A stretch of 64,000 bases of DNA from Salinibacterium sp. UTAS2018 (GTDB lineage Bacteria > Actinomycetota > Actinomycetes > Actinomycetales > Microbacteriaceae): assembly GCF_004118935.1 (NCBI RefSeq), contig NZ_CP035375.1:1612001-1676000 (forward strand), given 5' to 3'. The position numbers and the translations under genes are program-made. Below the pieces are notes generated by a model, which did no database searches, had not been told where the DNA came from, and saw only the letters and a program-made list of their open reading frames with translations. Positions 1 to 7,750 of this stretch are shown here, one piece after another; the stretch's first letter is position 1; each line of letters opens with the position of its first letter.

Positions 1-528
1 CGCTCGCGCTTCTTGCTCTCTGAAAATGTGCTCGCGATCGTTCCCCGTGCCGTTGCCGACCAGCTCGGCGCCACGGCGAGCGTCAGTGCTCTGCTCCCCT
101 TCACGTGGGTCGGTGGCCCCGCTACCTGCACCGAGCAGCTCGTCGCCGTCGCGACCGGGCTGGGCGAAAAACCCACCCTGCGGCACGACGTGACGACCAC
201 CGGCGCAGCACTCGCGCTTGTGGCATCCGGAATCGGCGTGACGTTTTTGTCCGAACTCGCCATTGCCACCACTACCCTCCCCGACGGCGTTGTCGCCCTC
301 GAGTTGCAGCCCAAACTTCGTCGACGCATCTATGCGACAACGCTCGACGACTCCGCCGACACTCCGAGCATCGCCGTAGCCCTCCGGCTGCTCGCCATGC
401 GCGAGGTGGCCCGGAAAACCAGCAGTGATCGCGCGGCACTGTCACAGCACTCGCACCTCCAACGCGCGAAATTTGCATCCTCTCCTTTTACACCTCCTGT
501 AACGCTCACCGAAAGGCACGAACTTCGC
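1..528 (+). CDS. LysR-type regulator, 3' part only; no in-frame stop before next gene
   Basis: The reading frame is open from the first base of the window. Its first ~140 residues look like the C-terminal half of a LysR effector-binding domain (a VASGIGVTFLSE segment, then LPDGVVALEL and a run of strands). The DNA-binding half lies outside the window. Residues translated from about 430 to 528 are rich in Ser, Pro, His and Thr and look like translated intergenic DNA. No stop occurs in this frame before the ATG at 529, so the frame runs straight into the binding-protein gene. A stop in another frame (TGA at 426-428) would end the regulator where the family normally ends, after a one-base shift near an A4 run at about 417-420. 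The likely role is control of the downstream peptide importer. Confidence 0.6.
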
Positions 529-2124
529 ATGAGATCGACTAACTCCACCCTGGCTAAGGGGGCTCGAGCGTCAACCGTCGCCGTGGCCGCCTCCGCCCTG
601 CTGCTCGCTGGCTGCGCCACGTCGAGCACTCCGACCGGCGACGGCAACATCGACACCATCACGGTTGCACTGCCCGGCTCCCTCTCGAGCCTCTATGTGG
701 GCGCGGAGAGCGGCATCCTGAACTATTACATCGCCTCCATCACTCAAGAAGGCCTCGTCTCAATCGATGCCGACGGCGCCCTGCAGCCCGGCCTCGCCGA
801 GTCGTGGGACCAGCCGGATGACGTGACTTACGTCTACGAACTGCGCGACGATGCTCAGTTCCAAGACGGCACCCCGGTCACCGCCGACGACGTCGTGTTC
901 AGCCTCGAGCAGGCGCGCGACGAGACCAGCTCGCCCGGCCTCTCGTACTACTTGGGTGGCGTCGACACGGTAGAGAAGACCGGTGACCTTGAGGTCACCA
1001 TCACGCTCTCCGCTCCCGACTCGGCCTTCGCGGCCAACATGAGCACGGGTGGCGCCGCCTTCATCACGTCGCAGAAATTCTGGGAAGAGAACGACGGCGA
1101 AGTCGGCACCAGCAGCGCGCTGCTGCTCGGTTCAGGCCCCTACAAGGTCACCGAGTTCGTTCCCGACTCGCACGTGAACTTTGAACGCGTCGACACCTGG
1201 TGGGGCGACCTTCCCGAGGTGAAGAACATCAACGTGAAGTTCATTCCGGATGAGGGCACTCGCCTTCTTGCCGCCCAGTCTGGCGACATCGACGTGGCCT
1301 TCAACGTTCCCCTCGCGCAGTCGACCCAGTGGGAAGACCTCGACAACATGCGTGTCGACTACGTCAACGACCTCTCTTACGTCGGCATGTACTTCAACAC
1401 CGCCCTCGAGCCGTTCAACGACCCGAAGGTGCGCGAGGCCTTCGCCCACAGTGTTGACCGCACCACGATCGTCGACAAGCTGCTGCGCGGCCACGGCGAA
1501 GTAGCCACCGCTATCGCCACCCCCGAATCGCTCGGCAGCGTCTACAGCGCCGACGACGCTCGTGACCTGCTCGCGAGCATCCCGCAGTACGACTTCGACC
1601 TTGACGCCGCAGCGGCAGCACTGGCAGCCTCCGATCACCCGGATGGCTTCGAAACCGACATCCTGTTCCCCTCCACGGGACCGCAGCTCGGTACCGCCGC
1701 TCAGTCGCTCGCCGAGAACCTCTCCAAGATCGGCATCACGCTGAACGTTCGTGAAGTTCCCATCGAGGAATGGCTCGCCAGCCTCGAGCAAGACAGCAGC
1801 TACGGCGTTGGCCTCATGTGGTACTTCTCCACGCTGGGTGACCCCGCCGAAGTTTCGACCTACATGCTCGGTGACTACAACATCTCGAACTACGAGAACC
1901 CCGAAGTTCTCTCGCTGTTCGAACGTGTGGGCGCCGAGACCGACCCGAGCGCCCGCATCGACCTCCTCATCGAGGCCGAAACGCTGCAGGCAGAAGACGT
2001 CATCAGCGTTCCGCTCTGGTGGGGACAATCCGCCACCGCGTTCTCGAAGGACATCGACATGAGCAGCTACAGCTCATTCGCGTTCATCTCCGCGTGGCCG
2101 ACCCTGCTCACCCCCGCTGGATAA
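529..2124 (+). CDS. peptide ABC transporter substrate-binding lipoprotein (SBP family 5)
   Basis: This 531-residue protein has an N-terminal signal ending in a lipobox (LLLAGC), so it should be a lipoprotein on the outer face of the membrane. The rest matches the DppA/OppA type: an early ADDVVFSLE segment typical of family 5 binding proteins, then KVREAFAHSVDRTTI and a long C-terminal domain. It would capture di- or oligopeptides, or related small amides, and hand them to the two permeases that follow. The start at 529 is preceded by GAAAGG about 12 bases upstream. The same frame is open upstream into the LysR fragment, but the signal peptide fixes the real start. The exact ligand cannot be told from sequence. 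Confidence 0.9.
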   Translation: MRSTNSTLAKGARASTVAVAASALLLAGCATSSTPTGDGNIDTITVALPGSLSSLYVGAESGILNYYIASITQEGLVSIDADGALQPGLAESWDQPDDVTYVYELRDDAQFQDGTPVTADDVVFSLEQARDETSSPGLSYYLGGVDTVEKTGDLEVTITLSAPDSAFAANMSTGGAAFITSQKFWEENDGEVGTSSALLLGSGPYKVTEFVPDSHVNFERVDTWWGDLPEVKNINVKFIPDEGTRLLAAQSGDIDVAFNVPLAQSTQWEDLDNMRVDYVNDLSYVGMYFNTALEPFNDPKVREAFAHSVDRTTIVDKLLRGHGEVATAIATPESLGSVYSADDARDLLASIPQYDFDLDAAAAALAASDHPDGFETDILFPSTGPQLGTAAQSLAENLSKIGITLNVREVPIEEWLASLEQDSSYGVGLMWYFSTLGDPAEVSTYMLGDYNISNYENPEVLSLFERVGAETDPSARIDLLIEAETLQAEDVISVPLWWGQSATAFSKDIDMSSYSSFAFISAWPTLLTPAG

Positions 2125-2127
2125 TCT

Positions 2128-3117
2128 GTGACAACCACCCCGATTGCACGCGCATCACAAGCTCGGTCCCTGGGCCGCATGCTTGTGGTGCGCGTGCTCG
2201 GCACCCTCGCAATTCTGTTGGTGCTCTCCATCATCGTGTTCTCGATGCTGCATCTCGCCCCCGGCGACATCGTCAAGAACCTGCTCGGCAACCGAGCATC
2301 CTCGCCCGAAGCGATCGCCGCCATCCGCGCGCAATACAACCTCGATCAACCGCTGTATATGCAGTACCTGATCTGGTTGGGCAACGCCCTCACCGGTGAC
2401 TTCGGGCAGTCGATTCGCCTGCAAGATTCGGTCTCGAATGTGATCGGCTCGCGCCTCGGAATCACCGCCGCGCTCAGCGGACTCGCGTTTCTGCTCGCGC
2501 TCGTCGTGGCTGTTCCCCTTGGCGTTCAGAGCGCCGTTCGTTCGGGAAGCTGGATCGACCGCTTCGCTACTGGATTCGGCATCGTCGGTCTCAGTGCGCC
2601 CACCTTCGCCGTCGGCCTCCTCCTTCTCTACGTCTTCGCGTTCTACGTGCCGATCTTTCCGGTCTACGGAGCGGGCGATGGCGGCCTCGACACCCTCTGG
2701 CATCTCGTGCTGCCCGCCATTACTCTGGCGCTCGGGCTCGGCGCGATCATCCTCAAACTCACTCGCACGGCGATGCTGCGCGAACTCGAGACCGACTACG
2801 TGACCTTTGGTCGCGCGCGCGGCCTACCCGACCGCCAAGTGCATCTGATCGCTCTGCGCAACGCCGCCATTCCGATCGTCACCGGCGCCAGCCTTGTGCT
2901 GACCTTCCTCGTCGGCGGCACCGTGCTCGCCGAAACGACGTTCGCGCTGCCCGGCCTCGGCACCCTGCTGCAGGGCTCCGTGCTGTTCAAGGACATCGCG
3001 GTCGTGCAAGCGCTCACCCTGCTGGTCGCCGTGACGATTGCGATCATCGCGCTGCTGGCCGACCTCGCCTACATCTTCCTCGACCCCCGCATCCGCGCGA
3101 AGGAGAGTGCTCAGTGA
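2128..3117 (+). CDS. peptide ABC transporter permease, DppB type
   Basis: A 329-residue membrane protein with an N-terminal helix, the DppB-type PGD..KNLLGNRAS periplasmic stretch and several later helices. The ATPase-contact loop reads LRELETDYVTFGRARGLP, the usual EAA-like motif of binding-protein-dependent permeases. It starts with GTG three bases after the stop of the binding-protein gene, and its stop overlaps the GTG of the next permease (GTGA at 3114), so translation is probably coupled. It forms the channel with the next protein. Confidence 0.9.
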   Translation: MTTTPIARASQARSLGRMLVVRVLGTLAILLVLSIIVFSMLHLAPGDIVKNLLGNRASSPEAIAAIRAQYNLDQPLYMQYLIWLGNALTGDFGQSIRLQDSVSNVIGSRLGITAALSGLAFLLALVVAVPLGVQSAVRSGSWIDRFATGFGIVGLSAPTFAVGLLLLYVFAFYVPIFPVYGAGDGGLDTLWHLVLPAITLALGLGAIILKLTRTAMLRELETDYVTFGRARGLPDRQVHLIALRNAAIPIVTGASLVLTFLVGGTVLAETTFALPGLGTLLQGSVLFKDIAVVQALTLLVAVTIAIIALLADLAYIFLDPRIRAKESAQ

Positions 3118-3971
3118 GCAGCACCGAAGCTATCGTTCTCGCTAAACTTCCCCGCTCGCGCCGCCGGCATCCGGCGGCCGTCTGGTTGTCGCTCGCCCTG
3201 CTCGGCATCGTCGCCTTTTTGGTGCTCTTCGGCAACCTGATTGCCCCGGATGCAACAGCCCAGTCGATTCTCGATTCTTTGCTGCCCCCGGGCAGTCCAG
3301 GTCACCTTCTCGGCACCGACGAACTCGGTCGCGACGTGCTGGCTCTGACGATCGCGGGAGCGGCATCCGCCCTCGTTGGTCCGGTGTGTGTTGCGCTCGG
3401 ATCGATGGTGCTCGGGATTCTGCTCGGCACGGTCTCTGGCTACCTTCGTGGGCCGATCGACTTCATCATTGGCCGCTGGACCGACCTGCTGTTCTCGCTG
3501 CCGCTGCTGCTAGCCGCGATCGTGGTCGCCGGCGTCTTTGGCGCTGGCTACTGGATGACCGTGCTGCTGCTCATTCTGCTGTTCTCGCCCTCGGACATCC
3601 GCATTGTGCGCGCCGGAGTCATGGAGCAGGCCGCACGGCCGTTCGTAGAGGCAGCCCAAATGCTGTCGCTTTCGAAGACGCGCATCATGTTCACGCAGGT
3701 GCTGCCGAACGTCTCGTCACTCATCATTACCAACTCGATGCTCAACGTGGCCTTCGCGCTCGTCGCCTTCTCGTCGCTCTCGTTCTTGGGTGTCGGCGTC
3801 GCTCCGGGAACTGCCGACTGGGGGCGCCAGCTCACCGACGGTCGCGCAATCATGATCGACAATCCTGCTGCTGTGCTCGTGCCAGCACTGCTCATCATCG
3901 GTGTCGCCTCGGCGGCAAACCTTGTGGGCGACTGGCTCGGCCAACGCTTGACCCGGACGGGACGCTCATGA
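3114..3971 (+). CDS. peptide ABC transporter permease, DppC type
   Basis: A 285-residue permease of the DppC/OppC kind. The region after the first helix contains HLLGTDELGRDVL, a hallmark of this subfamily, and the ATPase-contact loop reads RPFVEAAQMLSLSKTRIM. The GTG start overlaps the stop of the preceding permease and its own stop overlaps the ATG of the ATPase gene (ATGA at 3968), so the three genes are in one translation-coupled operon. Confidence 0.9.
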   Translation: MSSTEAIVLAKLPRSRRRHPAAVWLSLALLGIVAFLVLFGNLIAPDATAQSILDSLLPPGSPGHLLGTDELGRDVLALTIAGAASALVGPVCVALGSMVLGILLGTVSGYLRGPIDFIIGRWTDLLFSLPLLLAAIVVAGVFGAGYWMTVLLLILLFSPSDIRIVRAGVMEQAARPFVEAAQMLSLSKTRIMFTQVLPNVSSLIITNSMLNVAFALVAFSSLSFLGVGVAPGTADWGRQLTDGRAIMIDNPAAVLVPALLIIGVASAANLVGDWLGQRLTRTGRS

Positions 3972-5590
3972 CCCAGACCCACGTGACGAACGGCGCTGCC
4001 GCCGGCACCTCCGCGACCGCGCAAGTGACCGTGACCGGCCTCTCCATCGATGGGCCAGCCGGCGTCGTTGTCGAACCGTTCGACTTTTCGATAGCGCCCG
4101 GCGAAACCCTCGCCCTCATCGGCGAATCGGGTTCGGGCAAGACGCTCTCGGCCAAAGCAATCGCCGGGCTGTTGCCTGCCGGGTTCACGGCTCGCGGAAC
4201 CATCGAGCTCACGAGCGCCACGATCGAGCTGCCGGCCACGGATGCCATCTGGCGTGCCACCCGCGGTCGCCGCATCTCGCTACTGCTGCAGGATCCCTTC
4301 ACGAGCCTGAGCCCCGTGCACCGCTGCGGCGCCCAAATCGCGATGACGATTCAGGCTGCGAGCGCGACTCGCCTCAGCAAGGCGGAGTGCGCCGCACTGG
4401 TCACGCAGAGTCTTGCCGAAGTGAATCTGCCCGCGGATGTCGCCCGCGCCTACCCGCACGAACTCTCCGGCGGAATGCGTCAACGGGTTGCCATCGCGGC
4501 GGCCCTCGCCACCGACCCCGAACTGCTTATCGCTGACGAGCCGACTACGGCCCTCGACGCGAGCAACCAGGGCGAGATTCTCGACCTGCTTCGCGGGCTG
4601 CAAGAAAAGCGCGGCATGGCCGCCCTGCTCATCTCGCACGACCTCGGCATGGTGCGCGGGCGCGCCGAGCACGTGCTCGTGATGCGCCACGGCGAGATTG
4701 TGGAGCGCGGGGTGACGAGCTCCGTGCTCAATGCCCCAAGCCACCCGTACACTCGGGCGCTGATCGAAGCCGACCCCTCGCTCACCGATCGCTCAGCTCG
4801 GAACGGACGTACGACATCCGGGGCAAGCGCCTCCGCTGACCCCTCGGGCGTCGGCGACCTCGTTGTCGCGACCGACGTCACCAAGAGCTTCGGCGACAAG
4901 ACCGTGCTGCACGGTGTGAGCGTCACCGTCGGCCGCGGCGAAACCGTCGGCATTGTCGGCGAGAGCGGCTCGGGCAAAACCACGATCGCGCGGTGCATCG
5001 CCGGGCTTGAGCACGAGTCGAGCGGCGTGATCGCGTTCGACGGTGTCGCCCTCGCTCCGGGCCGCGCTTCTCGCGCACCCCAGCAGATGCAGATCGTGTT
5101 CCAGGATCCGTACTCCTCGCTGAACCCGATGATCAATATCGGGCGTTCGCTGAAGTTGGCGCTGCGGGTGGCCGGGCGTCCGGCATCCGACCTCAATGGC
5201 CTGCTGAAGCTCGTGGAGTTGCCGCCCGAGTTCGCTCGCAAGCGACCGGCCGAGCTCTCGGGCGGCCAGCGTCAGCGCGTGGCGATAGCTCGAGCCCTGG
5301 CAGTGCAACCCGAATTGTTGATTTGCGACGAATCAGTGTCTGCACTCGATGTGTCGGTGCAGAAACAGATTCTCGATCTGCTCGCGAAACTGCGTGTCGA
5401 TCTCGGCCTCTCGATCCTGTTCATCTCCCACGACCTCGCGGTGGTGCGCCAGCTTGCCGACCGCGTCTACGTGCTGCGTCACGGCGAGGTCGTCGAGTCC
5501 GGCGAGTGCCACGACGTGCTCACCGCCCCAACACATCCCTACACCCAGGCGCTCGTCGCAGCGTCGATTCACGAAGCACCCACTCACTAA
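3968..5590 (+). CDS. double-domain peptide ABC transporter ATPase (DppD-DppF fusion type)
   Basis: This 540-residue protein carries two complete ABC ATPase domains. The first has Walker A GESGSGKT, signature LSGGMRQR and Walker B LLIADEPT; the second has GESGSGKTT, LSGGQRQR and LLICDESVSALD. Each ends with the HPYT oligopeptide-transporter tail motif. It powers the two permeases encoded just upstream. The frame is open from 3386, but the ATG at 3968 overlapping the previous stop is the sensible start. In the second domain the Walker B region is DES rather than DEP, which is common in this family. A small GC-rich hairpin lies just after the stop at about 5593-5612. Confidence 0.92.
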   Translation: MTQTHVTNGAAAGTSATAQVTVTGLSIDGPAGVVVEPFDFSIAPGETLALIGESGSGKTLSAKAIAGLLPAGFTARGTIELTSATIELPATDAIWRATRGRRISLLLQDPFTSLSPVHRCGAQIAMTIQAASATRLSKAECAALVTQSLAEVNLPADVARAYPHELSGGMRQRVAIAAALATDPELLIADEPTTALDASNQGEILDLLRGLQEKRGMAALLISHDLGMVRGRAEHVLVMRHGEIVERGVTSSVLNAPSHPYTRALIEADPSLTDRSARNGRTTSGASASADPSGVGDLVVATDVTKSFGDKTVLHGVSVTVGRGETVGIVGESGSGKTTIARCIAGLEHESSGVIAFDGVALAPGRASRAPQQMQIVFQDPYSSLNPMINIGRSLKLALRVAGRPASDLNGLLKLVELPPEFARKRPAELSGGQRQRVAIARALAVQPELLICDESVSALDVSVQKQILDLLAKLRVDLGLSILFISHDLAVVRQLADRVYVLRHGEVVESGECHDVLTAPTHPYTQALVAASIHEAPTH

Positions 5591-5631
5591 GCTCGGCGCC
5601 ATAAGCGCCCGACTCGCCCCGAAAGGACCCC

Positions 5632-6762
5632 GTGGACACCTCCACTGCTGCTGACTCTGCCGCCGCACGCTCGACCAACGCGAGCGCGACCATTGGCACT
5701 GCTCTCGTTCAGCTCACTCCAGCCGAGCTTCCCGCCCATCTCCTCGAGGCGCTCGGCGCCGAGCGTGCGGCCCAATGGCAACGCGACCGCCAGCCGTACA
5801 ACCCCCGCGTGTGGATGCTCGGCTCCCCCGCCGGCAGTGCAGCAGCTCTCACCTCCGGTCGCCCCAATACCCGCTACACGAAGCTCGTTGACCTCTGGGC
5901 CGACAGCGATGCTGCCGCCCAGAGCCTTCTCGGCGAACTGATCGCGGCTTCCGCGGAGCGAGGCGACGCCGCCCTCAAATGGCAACTCCCGCTCGACGCC
6001 GAGCTGCCGGCCTTCGCTGCCGACCTCTGTTTCGCCGAACTCCGCACCCCCATCTCCTCGGCCGACGGCACGCAGGGTGTGCGCGGCTTCGTGCTGTGGC
6101 ACGGCGGTTGGCCACACGAGCAGCTGCGCTACTACGGCCAAACCACGCTGTTCACGTGTGGTGCGGTTGCCGCAATGACGGCTCTCAGCCACTTGGGCCT
6201 CGAACCCTTCGCCGACACCGAAGACGAGGATGCCCGCGAGCGCGAACTCGCCTTCTGGCGTTCGGCCACCAACTTTCCAGCCTGCGAACCCCTCGGTCTC
6301 GCCGTCGCTGTTCACGATGTGATCGCGCAGTCGGCATCCGCCATCAGTCTCGAACTGCACCTCGACACGACCGAGCCGACACTCCTCGAAACGTACGAGG
6401 GCGAAGAGCGCACGTTCCGTGAGCAGCTGCAGCAGCAGTCGCGGGCCGAAGCGGCGAGCCGCGGCATCCAGCAGCACACGGCCCCCCTGTCGATTGAGCA
6501 GATCGCCGAGCGCGTTGCCGGCGGCGAACTCGCGATCCTCTTGATCGAAGAAGAACCCATGCACGATGCCTCCACGCCGCACTGGGTCGTAGCGCACTCG
6601 GTGAAGGGCGACATCGTTCTACTAAACGACCCGTGGATCACGGCTGAGCAGGGCGAGACCTGGGTTGACTCCCACGATCTGCCCGTCTCGATCGCGGTGC
6701 TCGACCAGATGGTGGCGTTCGGCGACCCCACTTATCGCGGCGTCATTTTTGTGGCACGCTAG
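5632..6762 (+). CDS. peptidase C39-like family protein
   Basis: A 376-residue soluble protein without signal peptide. Residues ~165-380 resemble a papain-like C39 fold: Gln170 and Cys176 in YYGQTTLFTCGA, His317 in TPHWVVAHSV and Asp333 in LLNDPW, matching the Gln, Cys, His, Asp order of that clan. The first ~150 residues are an unassigned alpha/beta domain, perhaps acetyltransferase-like. The GTG start has GAAAGG just upstream and lies 41 bases after the ATPase gene, so it probably belongs to the same operon. A cytoplasmic peptidase or amidase acting on the imported substrate is an inference from context. Confidence 0.7.
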   Translation: MDTSTAADSAAARSTNASATIGTALVQLTPAELPAHLLEALGAERAAQWQRDRQPYNPRVWMLGSPAGSAAALTSGRPNTRYTKLVDLWADSDAAAQSLLGELIAASAERGDAALKWQLPLDAELPAFAADLCFAELRTPISSADGTQGVRGFVLWHGGWPHEQLRYYGQTTLFTCGAVAAMTALSHLGLEPFADTEDEDARERELAFWRSATNFPACEPLGLAVAVHDVIAQSASAISLELHLDTTEPTLLETYEGEERTFREQLQQQSRAEAASRGIQQHTAPLSIEQIAERVAGGELAILLIEEEPMHDASTPHWVVAHSVKGDIVLLNDPWITAEQGETWVDSHDLPVSIAVLDQMVAFGDPTYRGVIFVAR

Positions 6763-6786
6763 CTCTCACTGAGGTGAGGAGCCGCC

Positions 6787-7743
6787 GTGAGTAACACCGA
6801 GAAGAACCCGGCCGAAGTGTTGTGTGAAAGCGAGCAGGGCGCTGGCGTGCAGTTGCTCACGCCGCGCGAGGTTCCCCTCGGTGGCCCGCGCGCGATGAAT
6901 GTGCGGCGCACTCTGCCGCAGCGTTCCCGCTCCCTCATCGGCGGATGGTGCTTCGTCGATCACTACGGACCTGAGACGACCCGGATGCACGTGCCGCCGC
7001 ATCCGCATACCGGCTTGCAGACCGTGAGCTGGCTCTTCGCCGGTGACATCGAGCACCGCGATAGCGTCGGCAGTCTCGCAACCGTGCGGCCCGGAGAGCT
7101 GAATCTCATGACGGCCGGGCGTGGCATTTCGCACTCCGAGGTCTCCCCCGCCGAGCCGACGCTGCTCCATGGTGCGCAGCTCTGGGTGGCCCTGCCGAAC
7201 GCGCACCGCGACACCGCGCCCGCCTTCGAGAACTACGTGCCGACGCCGTTCGAACATCAGGGCGCGACCGTGAGCGTCTTTATCGGTGAACTCGCTGGCG
7301 TCTCGTCGCCCGCCCGAGTTTTCACACCGCTTCTCGGCGCCCAGCTCGACGTGCCGGCCGGCACCAGCATCACGCTCACTCTCGACGCCCGCTTCGAACA
7401 CGGCGCGCTCGTGGATGCCGGTGACGTGACCATCGCTAATGTCGAGACGCCTGAAGATCACCTCGCGTATCTCGCTCCCGGCCTCACCGAACTCACGATC
7501 ACGGCGACGACGGATGCCCGGCTCCTGCTTCTCGGCGGCGAACCGCTCGGCGAAGCCATCGTCATGTGGTGGAACTTTATTGGGCGCAGTCACGACGAGA
7601 TCGTGATGTTCCGCGCGCAGTGGCAGGCCGACGTGATTGAGGCCGGCAATCCCTCTGGCCGCTTCGGAACCGTGGCCAACTTTGATGGACATCCGCTGCC
7701 CGCCCCGGAACTACCCACGATCAGGCTGAAGCCGCGCCTGTGA
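6787..7743 (+). CDS. pirin family protein
   Basis: A 318-residue cupin protein of the pirin family. The metal-binding histidines are visible in MHVPPHPHTGLQTVSWLF and GDIEHRDSVG, followed by the typical GRGISHSE strand. Family members bind iron or other metals; some act as quercetin dioxygenases or redox regulators. The GTG start is preceded by GAGGTGAGG. It ends only 7 bases from the stop of the convergent alpha-galactosidase gene, with no obvious terminator between them. Confidence 0.88.
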   Translation: MSNTEKNPAEVLCESEQGAGVQLLTPREVPLGGPRAMNVRRTLPQRSRSLIGGWCFVDHYGPETTRMHVPPHPHTGLQTVSWLFAGDIEHRDSVGSLATVRPGELNLMTAGRGISHSEVSPAEPTLLHGAQLWVALPNAHRDTAPAFENYVPTPFEHQGATVSVFIGELAGVSSPARVFTPLLGAQLDVPAGTSITLTLDARFEHGALVDAGDVTIANVETPEDHLAYLAPGLTELTITATTDARLLLLGGEPLGEAIVMWWNFIGRSHDEIVMFRAQWQADVIEAGNPSGRFGTVANFDGHPLPAPELPTIRLKPRL

Positions 7744-7750
7744 ACCGTCG

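Noticed and set aside
5632..6762. C39-like protein as the processing protease of the 25-residue peptide
   Set aside because: It lies over 20 kb away inside the peptide importer operon and the cassette has its own S9 peptidase.
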